64,000 nucleotides of DNA from Allolucifera butyrica (GCF_900476375.1 NZ_UPPP01000105.1:155960-219959), one strand, 5' to 3'. Positions 42,529-51,291 are shown, counted from the first letter of the stretch. Made by a program: numbers and translations. The notes: generated from the letters alone by a model not told the origin.

Positions 42529-43257
42529 ATGGATGGAATAATGATGTTGGAAACCGATTTATATCAGCCCCTTTATAATTATTTAACCGGTCTGGGGTAT
42601 ACTGTGCGCAGTGAAGTGCAGAACTGCGACATAATAGCGACGCAGGACGACCGGATGGTTGTCATTGAAATGAAGCGCAGCTTTACTCTGACACTCCTCA
42701 TGCAAGCTGTAAAACGGCAACGGATTGCCGATGCAGTATACGTAGCCATTCCCGCTCCCAAGAGCGGCATGCGGAGCAAAAGCTGGCGGGATGTGTGCCA
42801 TCTGCTGCGGCGCCTGGAACTTGGGCTGATTGTAGTGCGTTTTCGCGAAGCAGATACCGCTGTTGTAGAGATTGTGATTCAGCCGGTGCCGTTTCAAAGG
42901 CGGCGGGACAACCGTTCCCGCAAGTATGTTCTCCGCGAGGTTGCCGGGAGGTCCAGTGATTACAATGTGGCTGGCAGTTGCCGGCGAAAATTAATGACGG
43001 CCTATCGGGAAAATGCAGTTTTGATTGCCTGCTGTCTTGCCAGATACGGCCGCTTGTCGGTCGGCGCTTTAAAGAAGCTTGGTACCGGCGCAAAGACGCC
43101 AGGGATTTTGCAAAAAAACTTTTATGGCTGGTTTAACCGGGTGGAACGGGGCATATATGAACTGGATCCCAAAGGGAAAACGGGTTTGGCGGAATACCAG
43201 GAACTGGTGAAGGAAATTTATGATAAATTAGACAGTAATTCAGAAGAATCCTTCTGA
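42529..43257 (+). CDS. DUF2161 family putative PD-(D/E)XK-type phosphodiesterase
   Basis: This 242-aa protein begins with a restriction-like fold: ETDLYQPLYNYLTGLGYTVRSEVQNCDIIATQDDRMVVIEMKRSF, containing the D...ExK catalytic pattern. A later winged-helix-like segment (ENAVLIACCLARYGRLSVGALKKLG) follows. It is probably a nuclease-like protein of unknown target. The start is uncertain between 42529 and 42541. Confidence 0.8.
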   Translation: MDGIMMLETDLYQPLYNYLTGLGYTVRSEVQNCDIIATQDDRMVVIEMKRSFTLTLLMQAVKRQRIADAVYVAIPAPKSGMRSKSWRDVCHLLRRLELGLIVVRFREADTAVVEIVIQPVPFQRRRDNRSRKYVLREVAGRSSDYNVAGSCRRKLMTAYRENAVLIACCLARYGRLSVGALKKLGTGAKTPGILQKNFYGWFNRVERGIYELDPKGKTGLAEYQELVKEIYDKLDSNSEESF

Positions 43258-43292
43258 ATTATACTGCTATTGAACAGGGTGGGGAAAAGGTC

Positions 43293-43877
43293 ATGCAGGA
43301 CAAGCGGATTAAACTGGTTGCTTTGGGTGATTCCATAACCGCAGGGTTTCCCTATACGCCGGAATCCTCCTGGTTTAACCTTATTGCGGAGCGGCTCAGG
43401 ATAGAACATGTAAACCGGGGAATCGACGGTGATACTACGGCCGGTATGCTGCGGCGTTTTAACCGGGATGCCCTGAGTTTCGAACCCTCCCATGTGATAA
43501 TCCTCGGCGGCACGAACGATGCGTATGAGGGGATTGCCGCCGAAGAAGTTATATACAATATTCAAGCCATGGTGAATTTAGCGGTAAAAAGGGGTGTCCG
43601 GCCGATTCTGGGTTTGCCCATAACCTGTGATGATCCGGACGTGGAATATTTGCTCGGCCGGTATCGGGAGACAATACAGTGTTATGCCGCGGAGAATCAT
43701 ATCGTGGGCATTGATTTTACTAAAGCCATGGCGGATGCAAACGGGAAACGTATCAAAGCGGAATTGTACTGTGATGGTGTACATCCCAACAAGGAAGGGT
43801 ATCAGAGTATGGCCCGGGTCGCCGGGGATGTTTTAGGCAAGCTGATTAACCTGGTCGGAAAGGAGATAAAGAAATGA
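43293..43877 (+). CDS. SGNH/GDSL-type hydrolase
   Basis: This 194-aa esterase-like protein has block I GDSIT (Ser14), block III GGTND (72-76) and block V DGVHPNKEG. It hydrolyses an ester, thioester or glycan acetyl group. No signal peptide is apparent, so it is cytoplasmic. Its stop overlaps the chorismate mutase start by four bases. Confidence 0.9.
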   Translation: MQDKRIKLVALGDSITAGFPYTPESSWFNLIAERLRIEHVNRGIDGDTTAGMLRRFNRDALSFEPSHVIILGGTNDAYEGIAAEEVIYNIQAMVNLAVKRGVRPILGLPITCDDPDVEYLLGRYRETIQCYAAENHIVGIDFTKAMADANGKRIKAELYCDGVHPNKEGYQSMARVAGDVLGKLINLVGKEIKK

Positions 43878-44170
43878 AGTCTTGTACCAATCTTGATGAA
43901 GTTCGTCAAGAAATTGATAAAATCGATTCTGAATTAATCAGCCTGATTGCGAGACGGGGTGAGTTTGTTCAGCAAGCTGCAAAATTTAAGAAAACTGCGG
44001 AAGATGTCAAAGCACCAAACCGGGTTGAACAAGTGATTGGCAAAGTGAAAAGCCGGGCTATAGAATTAGGTGCTGACGAAAAGGTCGTTGAAGCAGTTTA
44101 TCGGGCTATGATCTCGGCATTTATTGAAGCGGAGATGACCGAGCATACCCGTCTGCAAAGAGGAAGATAG
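43874..44170 (+). CDS. chorismate mutase (AroQ-fold, monofunctional)
   Basis: This 98-aa all-helical protein has the chorismate mutase layout: LDEVRQEIDKIDSELISLIARRGEFVQQAAKFK with the catalytic Arg residues and Lys, then RVEQVIGKVK. It converts chorismate to prephenate. It is coupled to the SGNH hydrolase gene, an unusual partner. Confidence 0.88.
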   Translation: MKSCTNLDEVRQEIDKIDSELISLIARRGEFVQQAAKFKKTAEDVKAPNRVEQVIGKVKSRAIELGADEKVVEAVYRAMISAFIEAEMTEHTRLQRGR

Positions 44171-44210
44171 CATCGAATAGCAGATAAGGAAGTTTTACAC
44201 TGGAGAATAT

Positions 44211-44266
44211 CGCGCACCCCGAGCTCTGCGCTATGGACCGAAAGACCGCGTCAGCGGTTTTTCTAT
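44211..44266 (+). repeat. short dispersed repeat with terminator hairpin
   Basis: CGCGCACCCCGAGCTCTGCG then GAAAGACCGCGTCAGCGGTT-TTTCT, serving as terminator of the chorismate mutase gene. Confidence 0.7.
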
Positions 44267-44398
44267 TGCAATATAGGACCATAGTCTAAGTGATATTAGG
44301 ACTTTCGCCTTATTATTTTCTCCCTATAGTTGAGGTATACTATAAAATAGCTATATGTCGAATGGGGACGTATTCCGGCGAAAGGAGAGTTGAGTGCG

Positions 44399-45493
44399 AT
44401 GAAAACGAAGATGATAGCCGTTAAAGAATTAGTTCCCGATATGATTATTGGTGATGCTGTTTTGGCTCCCAGTGGTAAGGTGCTTTTGGGAAAAAACGTC
44501 AGAGTAACTCCACGGACGATTTCCCTGTTATCCATGTGGGATGTCAATTTTGTATACATATTGGATTCCGGGGGTACTGAGGCGGATAATGCCAATGTGT
44601 CCGAAGATATTTCTCAGCCGGACCAACAGCCGGAACAGGAACCGAATTTATCCGTTGTTTTTAGGACATTTTATAATGAATATAACACCATTGTCAGCGG
44701 TTCTTCCCAGTCGTTTGATTTTGTCCGCAATTATAAGCAAGTGCCGATACAGGAACTAAAGGACCTTTCTTTCAGTATTTACTCCACGGTATTATCAACT
44801 GGAGCGGCGGCTATGGATTATTTACTGGTTAGCGATTATAATTTAGCCGACCAGGTATCGCGCCATTCGGTTATGGTGGCCTTCATCAGCAGTATGATCG
44901 GCCGGCAAATGCGGTTTGAGGAAAAAGACATACAATCTCTGGTTTTAGCCGGTTTATTACATGATATCGGTAAATTTGTCATATCAAAAGAAGAGGAAAC
45001 CGCACCGGCAGCTCATATTATTTCCGGGGCCAAGCTATTGCGTAATGTAACCGGCGTCTCACCGGAAGTTGTAGCGGCGATCTTATATCATCACGAGTGC
45101 CTTGACGGCAGTGGTTTTCCGATGGCCAAGCAGGGGGATAAAGTACCCGTCTATGCCAGAGTCATTGCTATCGCCGATACCTTCCATAAAGAAGCGTATC
45201 GAATGGAATACTCGAATCCTTTCTGCGCGCTCGAATATATTTTCCGGGAACGGTTTACTAAGTTTGACCCGCTGATTAGCCAGGTTTTTATCAACAATGT
45301 ACGGGATGCTCTCCTGAATAGTTCCGTTATGTTAAGCGATGGCCGTATTGCCAAAGTAATATTTTTCAATGAAGAACGATACGGCAGCCCGGTCGTTCGG
45401 ACCGAAAACGGCAAGGTTATTGATCTCGCCGCAACTAAAAATCTTACGATTCATTATGTTTTAAATGAAGAGTATCTGGTGAAAGTAAATTAG
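44399..45493 (+). CDS. HD-GYP-like phosphodiesterase domain protein
   Basis: This 364-aa protein has an N-terminal DUF3391-like module (MIAVKELVPDMIIGDAV) and a C-terminal HD-GYP-type domain: LAGLLHDIGKF, YHHECLDGSGFP (GFP in place of GYP) and IAIADTF. Such enzymes degrade cyclic di-GMP. ATG at 44399 follows GGAGAG. It stands alone. Confidence 0.85.
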   Translation: MKTKMIAVKELVPDMIIGDAVLAPSGKVLLGKNVRVTPRTISLLSMWDVNFVYILDSGGTEADNANVSEDISQPDQQPEQEPNLSVVFRTFYNEYNTIVSGSSQSFDFVRNYKQVPIQELKDLSFSIYSTVLSTGAAAMDYLLVSDYNLADQVSRHSVMVAFISSMIGRQMRFEEKDIQSLVLAGLLHDIGKFVISKEEETAPAAHIISGAKLLRNVTGVSPEVVAAILYHHECLDGSGFPMAKQGDKVPVYARVIAIADTFHKEAYRMEYSNPFCALEYIFRERFTKFDPLISQVFINNVRDALLNSSVMLSDGRIAKVIFFNEERYGSPVVRTENGKVIDLAATKNLTIHYVLNEEYLVKVN

Positions 45494-45563
45494 AAGCCTT
45501 TTAAGCACCTCTGACGGTTAGTAGACGGGGGTGTTTTTGTTTCTTTAAAACGGGAAACAGGGG

Positions 45564-45592
45564 TTGACCTTTATCAAAAAATGATATATATT
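45564..45592 (+). promoter_or_regulatory. sigma-A promoter of the Cys-rich peptide gene
   Basis: TTGACC (45564-45569), a 17-bp spacer and TATATT (45587-45592). Confidence 0.75.
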
Positions 45593-45604
45593 AAAACTAA
45601 TCAA

Positions 45605-45635
45605 TGATATTAATTATCGGTTGATTATGATTATC
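45605..45635. promoter_or_regulatory. Fur-like box
   Basis: TGATATTAATTATCG (45605-45619) is one central mismatch from the 7-1-7 Fur consensus TGATAATnATTATCA, and GATTATGATTATC (45623-45635) adds a further half-site array. Both lie just after the -10, so a Fur-family repressor would block transcription. Binding is inferred from consensus only. Confidence 0.6.
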
Positions 45636-45656
45636 GAAACTTGGAGGTTGATGAAG

Positions 45657-45758
45657 ATGACCTGTAATAGTACCGATGCTGTCGATTTTGGCCAATGCGA
45701 TATGAATGATGAATGCTGTGATTGCTATGAATGCTGCTTAGGTGCAGAAAACTGCTAA
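45657..45758 (+). CDS. cysteine-rich micropeptide (33 aa)
   Basis: The ATG at 45657 has GGAGG 9 nt upstream (an ATG at 45651 is too close), and a terminator follows the TAA. The peptide is acidic with eight cysteines in 33 residues (positions 3, 14, 20, 21, 23, 26, 27, 33), pattern DECCDCYECCLGAENC at the C-terminus. It could chelate metal (metallothionein- or Fe-S-like) or be a precursor peptide; no modification enzyme is adjacent. A strong promoter with a Fur-like box drives it. Confidence 0.65.
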   Translation: MTCNSTDAVDFGQCDMNDECCDCYECCLGAENC

Positions 45759-45763
45759 AATTT

Positions 45764-45790
45764 AAAAACCGCCGTACGGCGGTTTTTTTA
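45764..45790 (+). terminator. terminator of the Cys-rich peptide
   Basis: AAAAACCGCCGTACGGCGGT followed by T6; perfect short hairpin. Confidence 0.88.
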
Positions 45791-45897
45791 CTTTTTAATC
45801 TCTGTTTAGGATGCGGTTTTCTGGCGGGGAGGAGGGTGAACCTCCGATAAGAATAGGCCCGGAACGGATTTATCCGGACTAGAGGTTTTGGCCTAAA

Positions 45898-46080
45898 TCA
45901 GTTTGCAATGGACGGCTTTTTTTTGCGGATTAACGACCCGGTATGAACACGGCCGCATTTGGTACAGGTATATATATTTTGCATAAATAATTCGCCGGAT
46001 TCTTCCCACTCTTTGCGAGTCACCGTCATTTCTCCGTCGCAATTATAATCTATACAGGGAGTAAGTTCTGTTTCTTGCAT
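45898..46080 (-). CDS. small zinc-ribbon-like protein (60 aa)
   Basis: ATG at 46078-46080 has GGGAGG 7 nt upstream; the longer frame to 46257 has no such site. The 60-aa product has two Cys pairs, CIDYNC (9-14) and CTKC (near 39-42), separated by beta-forming residues, typical of a zinc ribbon. Basic C-terminus. Unknown role. Confidence 0.6.
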   Translation of the reverse strand: MQETELTPCIDYNCDGEMTVTRKEWEESGELFMQNIYTCTKCGRVHTGSLIRKKKPSIAN

Positions 46081-46229
46081 ATCAACGCCTCCCGACATTT
46101 TTATACATAATTCGCTAAATTTATTAAGATTCCTGCCGGGCGAGCGGCAAAACCTTTGGGTCTTTCTCAGGAAACAATTCAAGTCTTGAACATACCTATA
46201 TAATAGACAATGGCAAAGGAGCGATTTTT

Positions 46230-46439
46230 TTGAGAGCGCGGAAAACAGCTTCGCCACTTGAGCAGTTCCTGCGATTAAATTTCAATCAATATTTAGTTTT
46301 TCAGACCGGTGGAAATCCATTCTTGATTGGGAAACCGACCGGTATGGATTGTAATATTGTTATTGTATTAGAAGCAGCAGGATATACCACGTATATACCC
46401 TTACGGGAAATTGTTGAAGTTCATACTGCGGTAATCTAG
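46230..46439 (+). CDS. Sm-like small-barrel protein A (69 aa)
   Basis: TTG start with AAAGGAG upstream. The sequence pattern NQYLVFQTGGNPFLIGKP ... IVIVLEAAGYTTYIPLREIVEVHT resembles DUF2642-type small beta barrels found in Bacillales/Clostridia spore-coat and related proteins. It shares this pattern with the next two genes, suggesting a tandem-duplicated family and a joint structure (inference). Confidence 0.55.
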   Translation: MRARKTASPLEQFLRLNFNQYLVFQTGGNPFLIGKPTGMDCNIVIVLEAAGYTTYIPLREIVEVHTAVI

Positions 46440-46450
46440 GGGGGAGAAAA

Positions 46451-46669
46451 TTGAACGGCTTGCGCAAGGTACTTTGCAGTTTACTGAATAAAACGGTAAC
46501 GGTTATTCTGGAGGGGGCCCCGGCTGTTACGGCAACGGTTATTTTGGTGGACCGGTGTTCGGTGACGCTTCTGGCTACTTCAGGTTCGACTGTTTTAATA
46601 CCATTTTCCCGGATAACGGCTGTAGAGGTGTATCCGGCCGTTTTTCCGCCCGCTCCAATAATTTCATAG
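46451..46669 (+). CDS. Sm-like small-barrel protein B (72 aa)
   Basis: TTG start with GGGGGGAG upstream. Core pattern LLNKTVTVILEGAPAVTATV ... VTLLATSGSTVLIPFSRITAVEV, as in the flanking genes. It begins 11 bp after gene A ends and lies 28 bp before gene C, so the three form an operon. Confidence 0.55.
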   Translation: MNGLRKVLCSLLNKTVTVILEGAPAVTATVILVDRCSVTLLATSGSTVLIPFSRITAVEVYPAVFPPAPIIS

Positions 46670-46697
46670 CTATAGATGAATGAATGGAGGTAAAAAG

Positions 46698-47318
46698 ATG
46701 ATCCTCCGTGATTTGGTTCGAACCCTCGTTGCCCATCGCTTGCAAGGCGTTGTGGTCATGTTAAAGGGGGATGAAGGAGTAGCCGGAACAATTCGGGAGA
46801 TAGTGGACGATCTCCTTATACTAACGAATTTTGCCGGGACATTAACTTACGTTCCCCTGAAAAAAATTACGCAATTGCGGTTTAGCTGCACACCAACAAC
46901 TGCTTTTTCGAGTACGGTGACGGCATCTACCGTAAATTTAGGGTTTGAGGAAATTGTGAACAATCATTTGGAAACATATAGAAGACTGCTTACCGGTACC
47001 GCTACAGGTGATTTAACCGGCACAATCGGTATTGTACAAGATGCCTCCACGAATGCCGCCAATCTTACCCTGCAAGTAGGTTATCAAAGCTCAACAATTA
47101 CATTAACCCAAAGCAGTGTGGGAAATCACCTTTTAATCAGTTTTGCCGGTTTAATTGCAGCAACTACCCCGAATTTTAGCGGAATTTTCCATATCTTGCG
47201 GGGTGTAGGAACATTTGCGGGAACAATAGGGGGAGGAACCTTCGGCGGTACCAGTGATTTATCCGGCGGTTTTACCGGGACAGTAAGCGGTCTTATTTGC
47301 CCGGCAAGTGTGGTATGA
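46698..47318 (+). CDS. Sm-like small-barrel protein C with Gly/Thr-rich beta tail (206 aa)
   Basis: ATG at 46698 has GGAGG 7 nt upstream. Residues 1-62 repeat the small-barrel pattern (LQGVVVMLKGDEGVAGTI ... TLTYVPLKKITQLRF). The remaining 140 residues are Gly/Thr/Ser-rich beta sequence (GTATGDLTGTIG, GTFAGTIGGGTFGGTSDLSG) ending CPASVV, which looks like a surface or coat layer component. Terminator follows. Confidence 0.6.
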   Translation: MILRDLVRTLVAHRLQGVVVMLKGDEGVAGTIREIVDDLLILTNFAGTLTYVPLKKITQLRFSCTPTTAFSSTVTASTVNLGFEEIVNNHLETYRRLLTGTATGDLTGTIGIVQDASTNAANLTLQVGYQSSTITLTQSSVGNHLLISFAGLIAATTPNFSGIFHILRGVGTFAGTIGGGTFGGTSDLSGGFTGTVSGLICPASVV

Positions 47319-47346
47319 GAAAAACCGCGTTAAGCGGTTTTTCTCA
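47316..47346 (+). terminator. terminator of the small-barrel operon
   Basis: GAGAAAAACCGC - GTTAA - GCGGTTTTTCTC directly at the stop codon. Confidence 0.88.
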
Positions 47347-47496
47347 TTTACTGAAGGTATCAGCGGAAAAGTGACGAAAATATTCTTTATAATCCCGCTT
47401 TTCGCAGTCCTCTGTTATTCGACAATAAGTCTCCCGGAAAATATAAACTTTAGACGCAATATTATTTATATTGGGCTATAAATTGGGAAAAATATT

Positions 47497-47528
47497 GCCG
47501 CCGTAAGTTCAGGGGATGAAATGCGGGT
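47497..47528 (+). repeat. conserved intergenic motif, copy C
   Basis: GCCGCCGTAAGTTCAGGGG then ATGAAATGCGGGT, preceded by TATAAATTGGGAAAAATATT as in copy B. It sits just upstream of the sigma-54 activator gene. Confidence 0.6.
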
Positions 47529-47555
47529 ATAATATGGATAAGGGTGGGCTTAGTC

Positions 47556-49562
47556 ATGACGATTGCCAACAGTTATCAGGATTTAGCTCTTTCCGCCTGG
47601 CAAAATTTCATTGCCGGAAAAAAACTGGCATGTCCGTCCCGGCAGCAGATAACAGAATCCTGGATCCGCTGCCGGGAGGCCGGTGTAGATCCTTGCGATG
47701 ATGCCATGCACAGTAGACTGGATAAGACGGCCTTAGAAAGGACGTTGCTGGAGAAACAAGAACTAATAAAGATTGCTAAACCGTTTATGGTTAATCTTTA
47801 TCAATTTGTCCAGGGTTCCGGTTTTGTCGTTGTTTTAACCGATGAACGGGGCTATATTATGGAAGTTTTCGGTGACCTGGATACGCTAAATAACCCTTTG
47901 ACCAATAACTTCTTTCAAGGTGCCTCCTGGCAGGAAGAAGTGGCAGGCACCAATGCGATCGGAACAGCGTTGGTAATCAGAAAGCCGGTTCAGGTTTCCG
48001 GTGCGGAGCATTACTGCCGGAAACACCATTGCCTGACCTGCTCGGCCGCTCCCATTTTTGACGGTGAAGGGCGGGTAATCGGCATATTGGATATGTCCGG
48101 TGCTTCTCATCTGTCCCATGTGCATACCCTGGGAATGGTAGTGGCGGCTGCGGCTGCCATTATGGCTCAACTGGACATTCAGCGAAAAAACCGGGAACTG
48201 GCTTTAACGAATTCCCGCCTGGTAAATATTTTTAATACCATGTCGGAGGGGGTGCTAATGGTTGACAGTCGTGGCGCTGTGAACCAATATAATCCGGCAG
48301 CCAGGGAAATTCTTAATAAAACGGGACAAGAATTACTAGGCATATCCATCGATAAAATATTTGGCGTTAAAGCAGTATTGACCCATCAAATGCTGCATAA
48401 TAAGGAACCTTATGAAGATGTGGAATTGATGGTGGATACGAAGAAAAGTACCTTTCACTGTTTAGCCTCGGGGGCGCCGTTGGTTGATGAACAGGAAAAT
48501 GTCAACGGCGGCGTGATTGTTTTACGGCCCATTAAACAGGTACAGAATTTGGTTAATAAATTTAGCGGTTATTATGCGACGCTGCGATTTGACGATATCG
48601 TTGGGGAGAGCGCGGAAATACGGGAGACTATGCACATGGCTGCGCTCGCCGCCACCACATCCTCCCATATTCTGTTGCAGGGGGAAAGCGGGACCGGCAA
48701 GGAAATCTTTGCTCAGGCCATCCATAATCATGGTAAGCAAAGCAATGGTCCGTTTGTGGCCCTGAACTGCGGCGTAATACCACGGGAGTTAATCGGCAGT
48801 GAATTATTTGGTTATGTGGAAGGCGCCTTCACCGGAGCCATACGGGGAGGCAAACCGGGAAAATTTGAACTGGCTGCGGGTGGAACGCTGTTTCTCGACG
48901 AGATTGGAGATATGCCCCTGGAACAGCAAATTGCATTGTTGCGGGTATTGCAGGAAAAAAAGGTGACCCGTATCGGCAGTGATAAGGTAATTCCGGTCAA
49001 TGTCCGGGTTATTTGCGCAACCAATAAAGATTTGCTGCAGGAGGTAAAAAGGGGAGCGTTCCGGCATGACCTTTATTATCGTTTAAATGTTATTTCGATT
49101 ACATTGCCGCCGTTGCGTAACCGGGTTAAAGATATACCGCTGCTATTCAGGCATTTTCTGGATAAGATAGGCCGCGACCGTGGCCGCCGTTTTACGGTAG
49201 AACCGGAAGTGATAAAATGTTTAGAACGGTTTGCCTGGCCAGGCAATGTTCGGGAATTACAAAATGTAGTGGAACGGGCTGTGAGTTTGACTGAATCCGA
49301 AATCATTACCGTCACTCAACTGCCGGCGGAGATTTGCGCAGCGCAAAAAGTGCTTCCCTATCCGGCGCCGGCTTTAGTTCCGCCTTTGCAAGAGAACTTT
49401 GGCCGTGCCCAACGGAAAAAATTAGTGGAGGAAGCGGAAAGGCAGGAGATTTTAGTTCTTTTATCAAAATATGGCGGTAACGTTAGCGTGGTAGCACGGG
49501 AACTCAGGATTTCCCGCAATACTCTGTATCGTAAAATGCGTTTATATGCAATTGAAAATTGA
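47556..49562 (+). CDS. sigma-54-dependent transcriptional activator, AcoR-like
   Basis: This 668-aa activator has a GAF sensory domain with the AcoR-type VAGTNAIGTAL and a His/Cys cluster (HYCRKHHCLTC), a PAS domain (about 220-325, LVNIFNTMSEGVLMVD), an AAA+ domain with Walker A GESGTGKE, the sigma-54 contact motif EGAFTGA and Walker B GGTLFLDE, and a Fis-type HTH (NVSVVARELRISRNTLYRK). ATG at 47556 has GGGTGGG upstream. A -24/-12 promoter and candidate activator sites lie just downstream, before moaA, so it probably activates molybdenum cofactor genes. The effector is unknown. Confidence 0.92.
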   Translation: MTIANSYQDLALSAWQNFIAGKKLACPSRQQITESWIRCREAGVDPCDDAMHSRLDKTALERTLLEKQELIKIAKPFMVNLYQFVQGSGFVVVLTDERGYIMEVFGDLDTLNNPLTNNFFQGASWQEEVAGTNAIGTALVIRKPVQVSGAEHYCRKHHCLTCSAAPIFDGEGRVIGILDMSGASHLSHVHTLGMVVAAAAAIMAQLDIQRKNRELALTNSRLVNIFNTMSEGVLMVDSRGAVNQYNPAAREILNKTGQELLGISIDKIFGVKAVLTHQMLHNKEPYEDVELMVDTKKSTFHCLASGAPLVDEQENVNGGVIVLRPIKQVQNLVNKFSGYYATLRFDDIVGESAEIRETMHMAALAATTSSHILLQGESGTGKEIFAQAIHNHGKQSNGPFVALNCGVIPRELIGSELFGYVEGAFTGAIRGGKPGKFELAAGGTLFLDEIGDMPLEQQIALLRVLQEKKVTRIGSDKVIPVNVRVICATNKDLLQEVKRGAFRHDLYYRLNVISITLPPLRNRVKDIPLLFRHFLDKIGRDRGRRFTVEPEVIKCLERFAWPGNVRELQNVVERAVSLTESEIITVTQLPAEICAAQKVLPYPAPALVPPLQENFGRAQRKKLVEEAERQEILVLLSKYGGNVSVVARELRISRNTLYRKMRLYAIEN

Positions 49563-49573
49563 GAACAGCAAAA

Positions 49574-49638
49574 TGTGTCACATTGTTGTTTCGTTTTTGG
49601 TAAGCAATCGTGACAGTTTTGTTACATGAATTCGTGAC
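49574..49638 (+). promoter_or_regulatory. candidate upstream activator sites
   Basis: A cluster of GTGAC/GTCAC half-sites (TGTGTCACA at 49574-49582, GTGACA at 49610-49615, GTTAC at 49621-49625, GTGAC at 49634-49638) lies 50-115 bp upstream of the -24 element, the usual position for enhancer sites of AcoR-like proteins. Confidence 0.5.
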
Positions 49639-49688
49639 TAAGTCGTGCCTGTGCTTATGGTCAGGCTGTTTGGGGAAGTGAATATAGC

Positions 49689-49704
49689 TGGCATGAAAAT
49701 TGCA
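49689..49704 (+). promoter_or_regulatory. sigma-54 (-24/-12) promoter of the moa operon
   Basis: TGGCATGAAAATTGCA has the invariant GG (49690-49691) and GC (49702-49703) with exactly ten bases between, close to the consensus TGGCAC-N5-TTGCA. It is about 85 bp upstream of moaA and directly follows the sigma-54 activator gene. Confidence 0.8.
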
Positions 49705-49787
49705 AATATTAAAAATGAATGTTTCTAGCTTTACTGAAGGAATGGATACTATATAAGCCAAACCACGGCAGAGGCGAGGTGAAAGCG

Positions 49788-50768
49788 ATGCGGGACGGTC
49801 AGGGCCGGGTTATCGATTATTTACGAATCTCTATTACGGACCGCTGTAATTTTCGCTGTCTGTATTGTATGCCGTCAGAAGGGGTCCGGTTGCTGGATGC
49901 GCGGGAAATCCTGTCCTATGAGGAATTGCTCCGGGTAATCCGGGTCTTGGGGCAGTACGGCGTAAGCAAGATTCGCCTTACGGGCGGTGAACCGCTGGTA
50001 CGGAAAGGGGTCGTTAATTTTATCCGTAATATCCGGGCCATTGGAACCGTCAAAGATTTGTCCATGACAACAAACGGCAGCTTGCTCCGGGATATGGCCC
50101 CTGAGCTTAAAGCTGCCGGTCTTGACCGGGTAAATATTAGTCTGGATACTCTTGATCCGGAACGTTTTACCTATATTACGGACAAGGGGAACCTAACCGA
50201 TGTGTTAAAAGGGATTGAGAGCGCGGTGAATGCCGGACTGACCCCGGTTAAGCTGAATGTCGTTCTCACGGAAGTTTTAACGGAAAAAGATGTTCTGTAT
50301 TTTATTAAACTGGTGTATAATTGTCCGATTGCCGTGCGTTTTATCGAATACATGCCTGTCGGCCGCTGCGGGGTGAAAGCGGGAACCGGAATTGCGGCAA
50401 TTAAGAGCATGCTTAATGGCAGTGGCTACGGCCAGTTAGAGCCGGAATCCGCCATAAAAGGCAACGGCCCGGCGAAATATTACCGGCTGCCGCGGGCAAG
50501 CGGCATGTTTGGCTTTATTACCCCTATTTCAGACCACTTTTGCCAGTATTGCAACCGAATCCGGCTAACGGCCGACGGCAAATTGAAACCTTGCCTCCTC
50601 TCGGATCAGGAAATCGACATGAAAGCGGTATTGCGCGGTGGCGGCGATGACAGGAAAATCGCAGAATTGTTTTTCAAGGCTGTGCAGGAAAAACCGGTTC
50701 GTCACAGACTCGGCAATAATCAACACGGAACAGGTTTGGCGCGGGAGATGTTCCAGGTCGGCGGCTGA
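49788..50768 (+). CDS. moaA: GTP 3',8-cyclase MoaA
   Basis: This 326-aa radical SAM enzyme has the N-terminal CNFRCLYC cluster (Cys20, 24, 27), a C-terminal second Fe-S site (FCQYCNRIRLTADGKLKPC) and the C-terminal GG. It makes 3',8-cyclo-dihydro-GTP, the first step of molybdopterin synthesis. ATG at 49788 has GAGGTGA upstream; the longer frame from 49719 lies upstream of a sensible SD. First gene of moaA-moaC-MOSC-mogA. Confidence 0.95.
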   Translation: MRDGQGRVIDYLRISITDRCNFRCLYCMPSEGVRLLDAREILSYEELLRVIRVLGQYGVSKIRLTGGEPLVRKGVVNFIRNIRAIGTVKDLSMTTNGSLLRDMAPELKAAGLDRVNISLDTLDPERFTYITDKGNLTDVLKGIESAVNAGLTPVKLNVVLTEVLTEKDVLYFIKLVYNCPIAVRFIEYMPVGRCGVKAGTGIAAIKSMLNGSGYGQLEPESAIKGNGPAKYYRLPRASGMFGFITPISDHFCQYCNRIRLTADGKLKPCLLSDQEIDMKAVLRGGGDDRKIAELFFKAVQEKPVRHRLGNNQHGTGLAREMFQVGG

Positions 50769-50788
50769 ACCGGAAACCGGAGGGAACC

Positions 50789-51271
50789 ATGAAATTTACC
50801 CATTTTAATGAAGCTGGCAGGTCGCATATGGTGGATGTGTCGGCCAAACAAGATACCCAGCGGGAAGCTGTTGCCGAAGGCCGGGTCAGGATGTTGCCGG
50901 CAACGCTGGCTCTGATTAAAGAAGGACATGTCCGCAAGGGGGATGTTCTTGGCGTAGCGCAGGTGGCGGGCATTATGGGGGCTAAAAATACCTGGCAACT
51001 GATTCCAATGTGCCATCCGCTGTTATTGACGGGAGTCGATATCGGGTTTGAACTGGATGAAACGGCCAGTCATATTGATATTACCGCCACTGTAAAGAAT
51101 ACCGGTAAAACCGGGGTGGAAATGGAAGCGCTAACGGCTGTCAGCGTGGCTGCTCTTACAATATACGATATGTGCAAAGCCGCAGATAAAGAAATGGTAA
51201 TCGAATTCGTCCGGCTCGTCGCCAAGTCCGGCGGTAAAAGCGGCTGTTATGTGCGAAGTGCAGGTGACTAA
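50789..51271 (+). CDS. moaC: cyclic pyranopterin monophosphate synthase MoaC
   Basis: This 160-aa protein matches MoaC over its length: MVDVSAKQDTQREAVAEG, IPMCHPL and GVEMEALTAVSVAALTIYDMCK. It converts the MoaA product to cPMP. It follows moaA by 20 bp. Confidence 0.96.
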   Translation: MKFTHFNEAGRSHMVDVSAKQDTQREAVAEGRVRMLPATLALIKEGHVRKGDVLGVAQVAGIMGAKNTWQLIPMCHPLLLTGVDIGFELDETASHIDITATVKNTGKTGVEMEALTAVSVAALTIYDMCKAADKEMVIEFVRLVAKSGGKSGCYVRSAGD

Positions 51272-51291
51272 AAAAGAGAGGGAGCGGTTCG

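Noticed and set aside
47481..47498. Possible second -24/-12 promoter (GG-N10-GC) before the sigma-54 activator gene
   Set aside because: The spacing fits, but the GC is not kept in the homologous motif copy at 60073-60090, so it is probably chance within a repeat.
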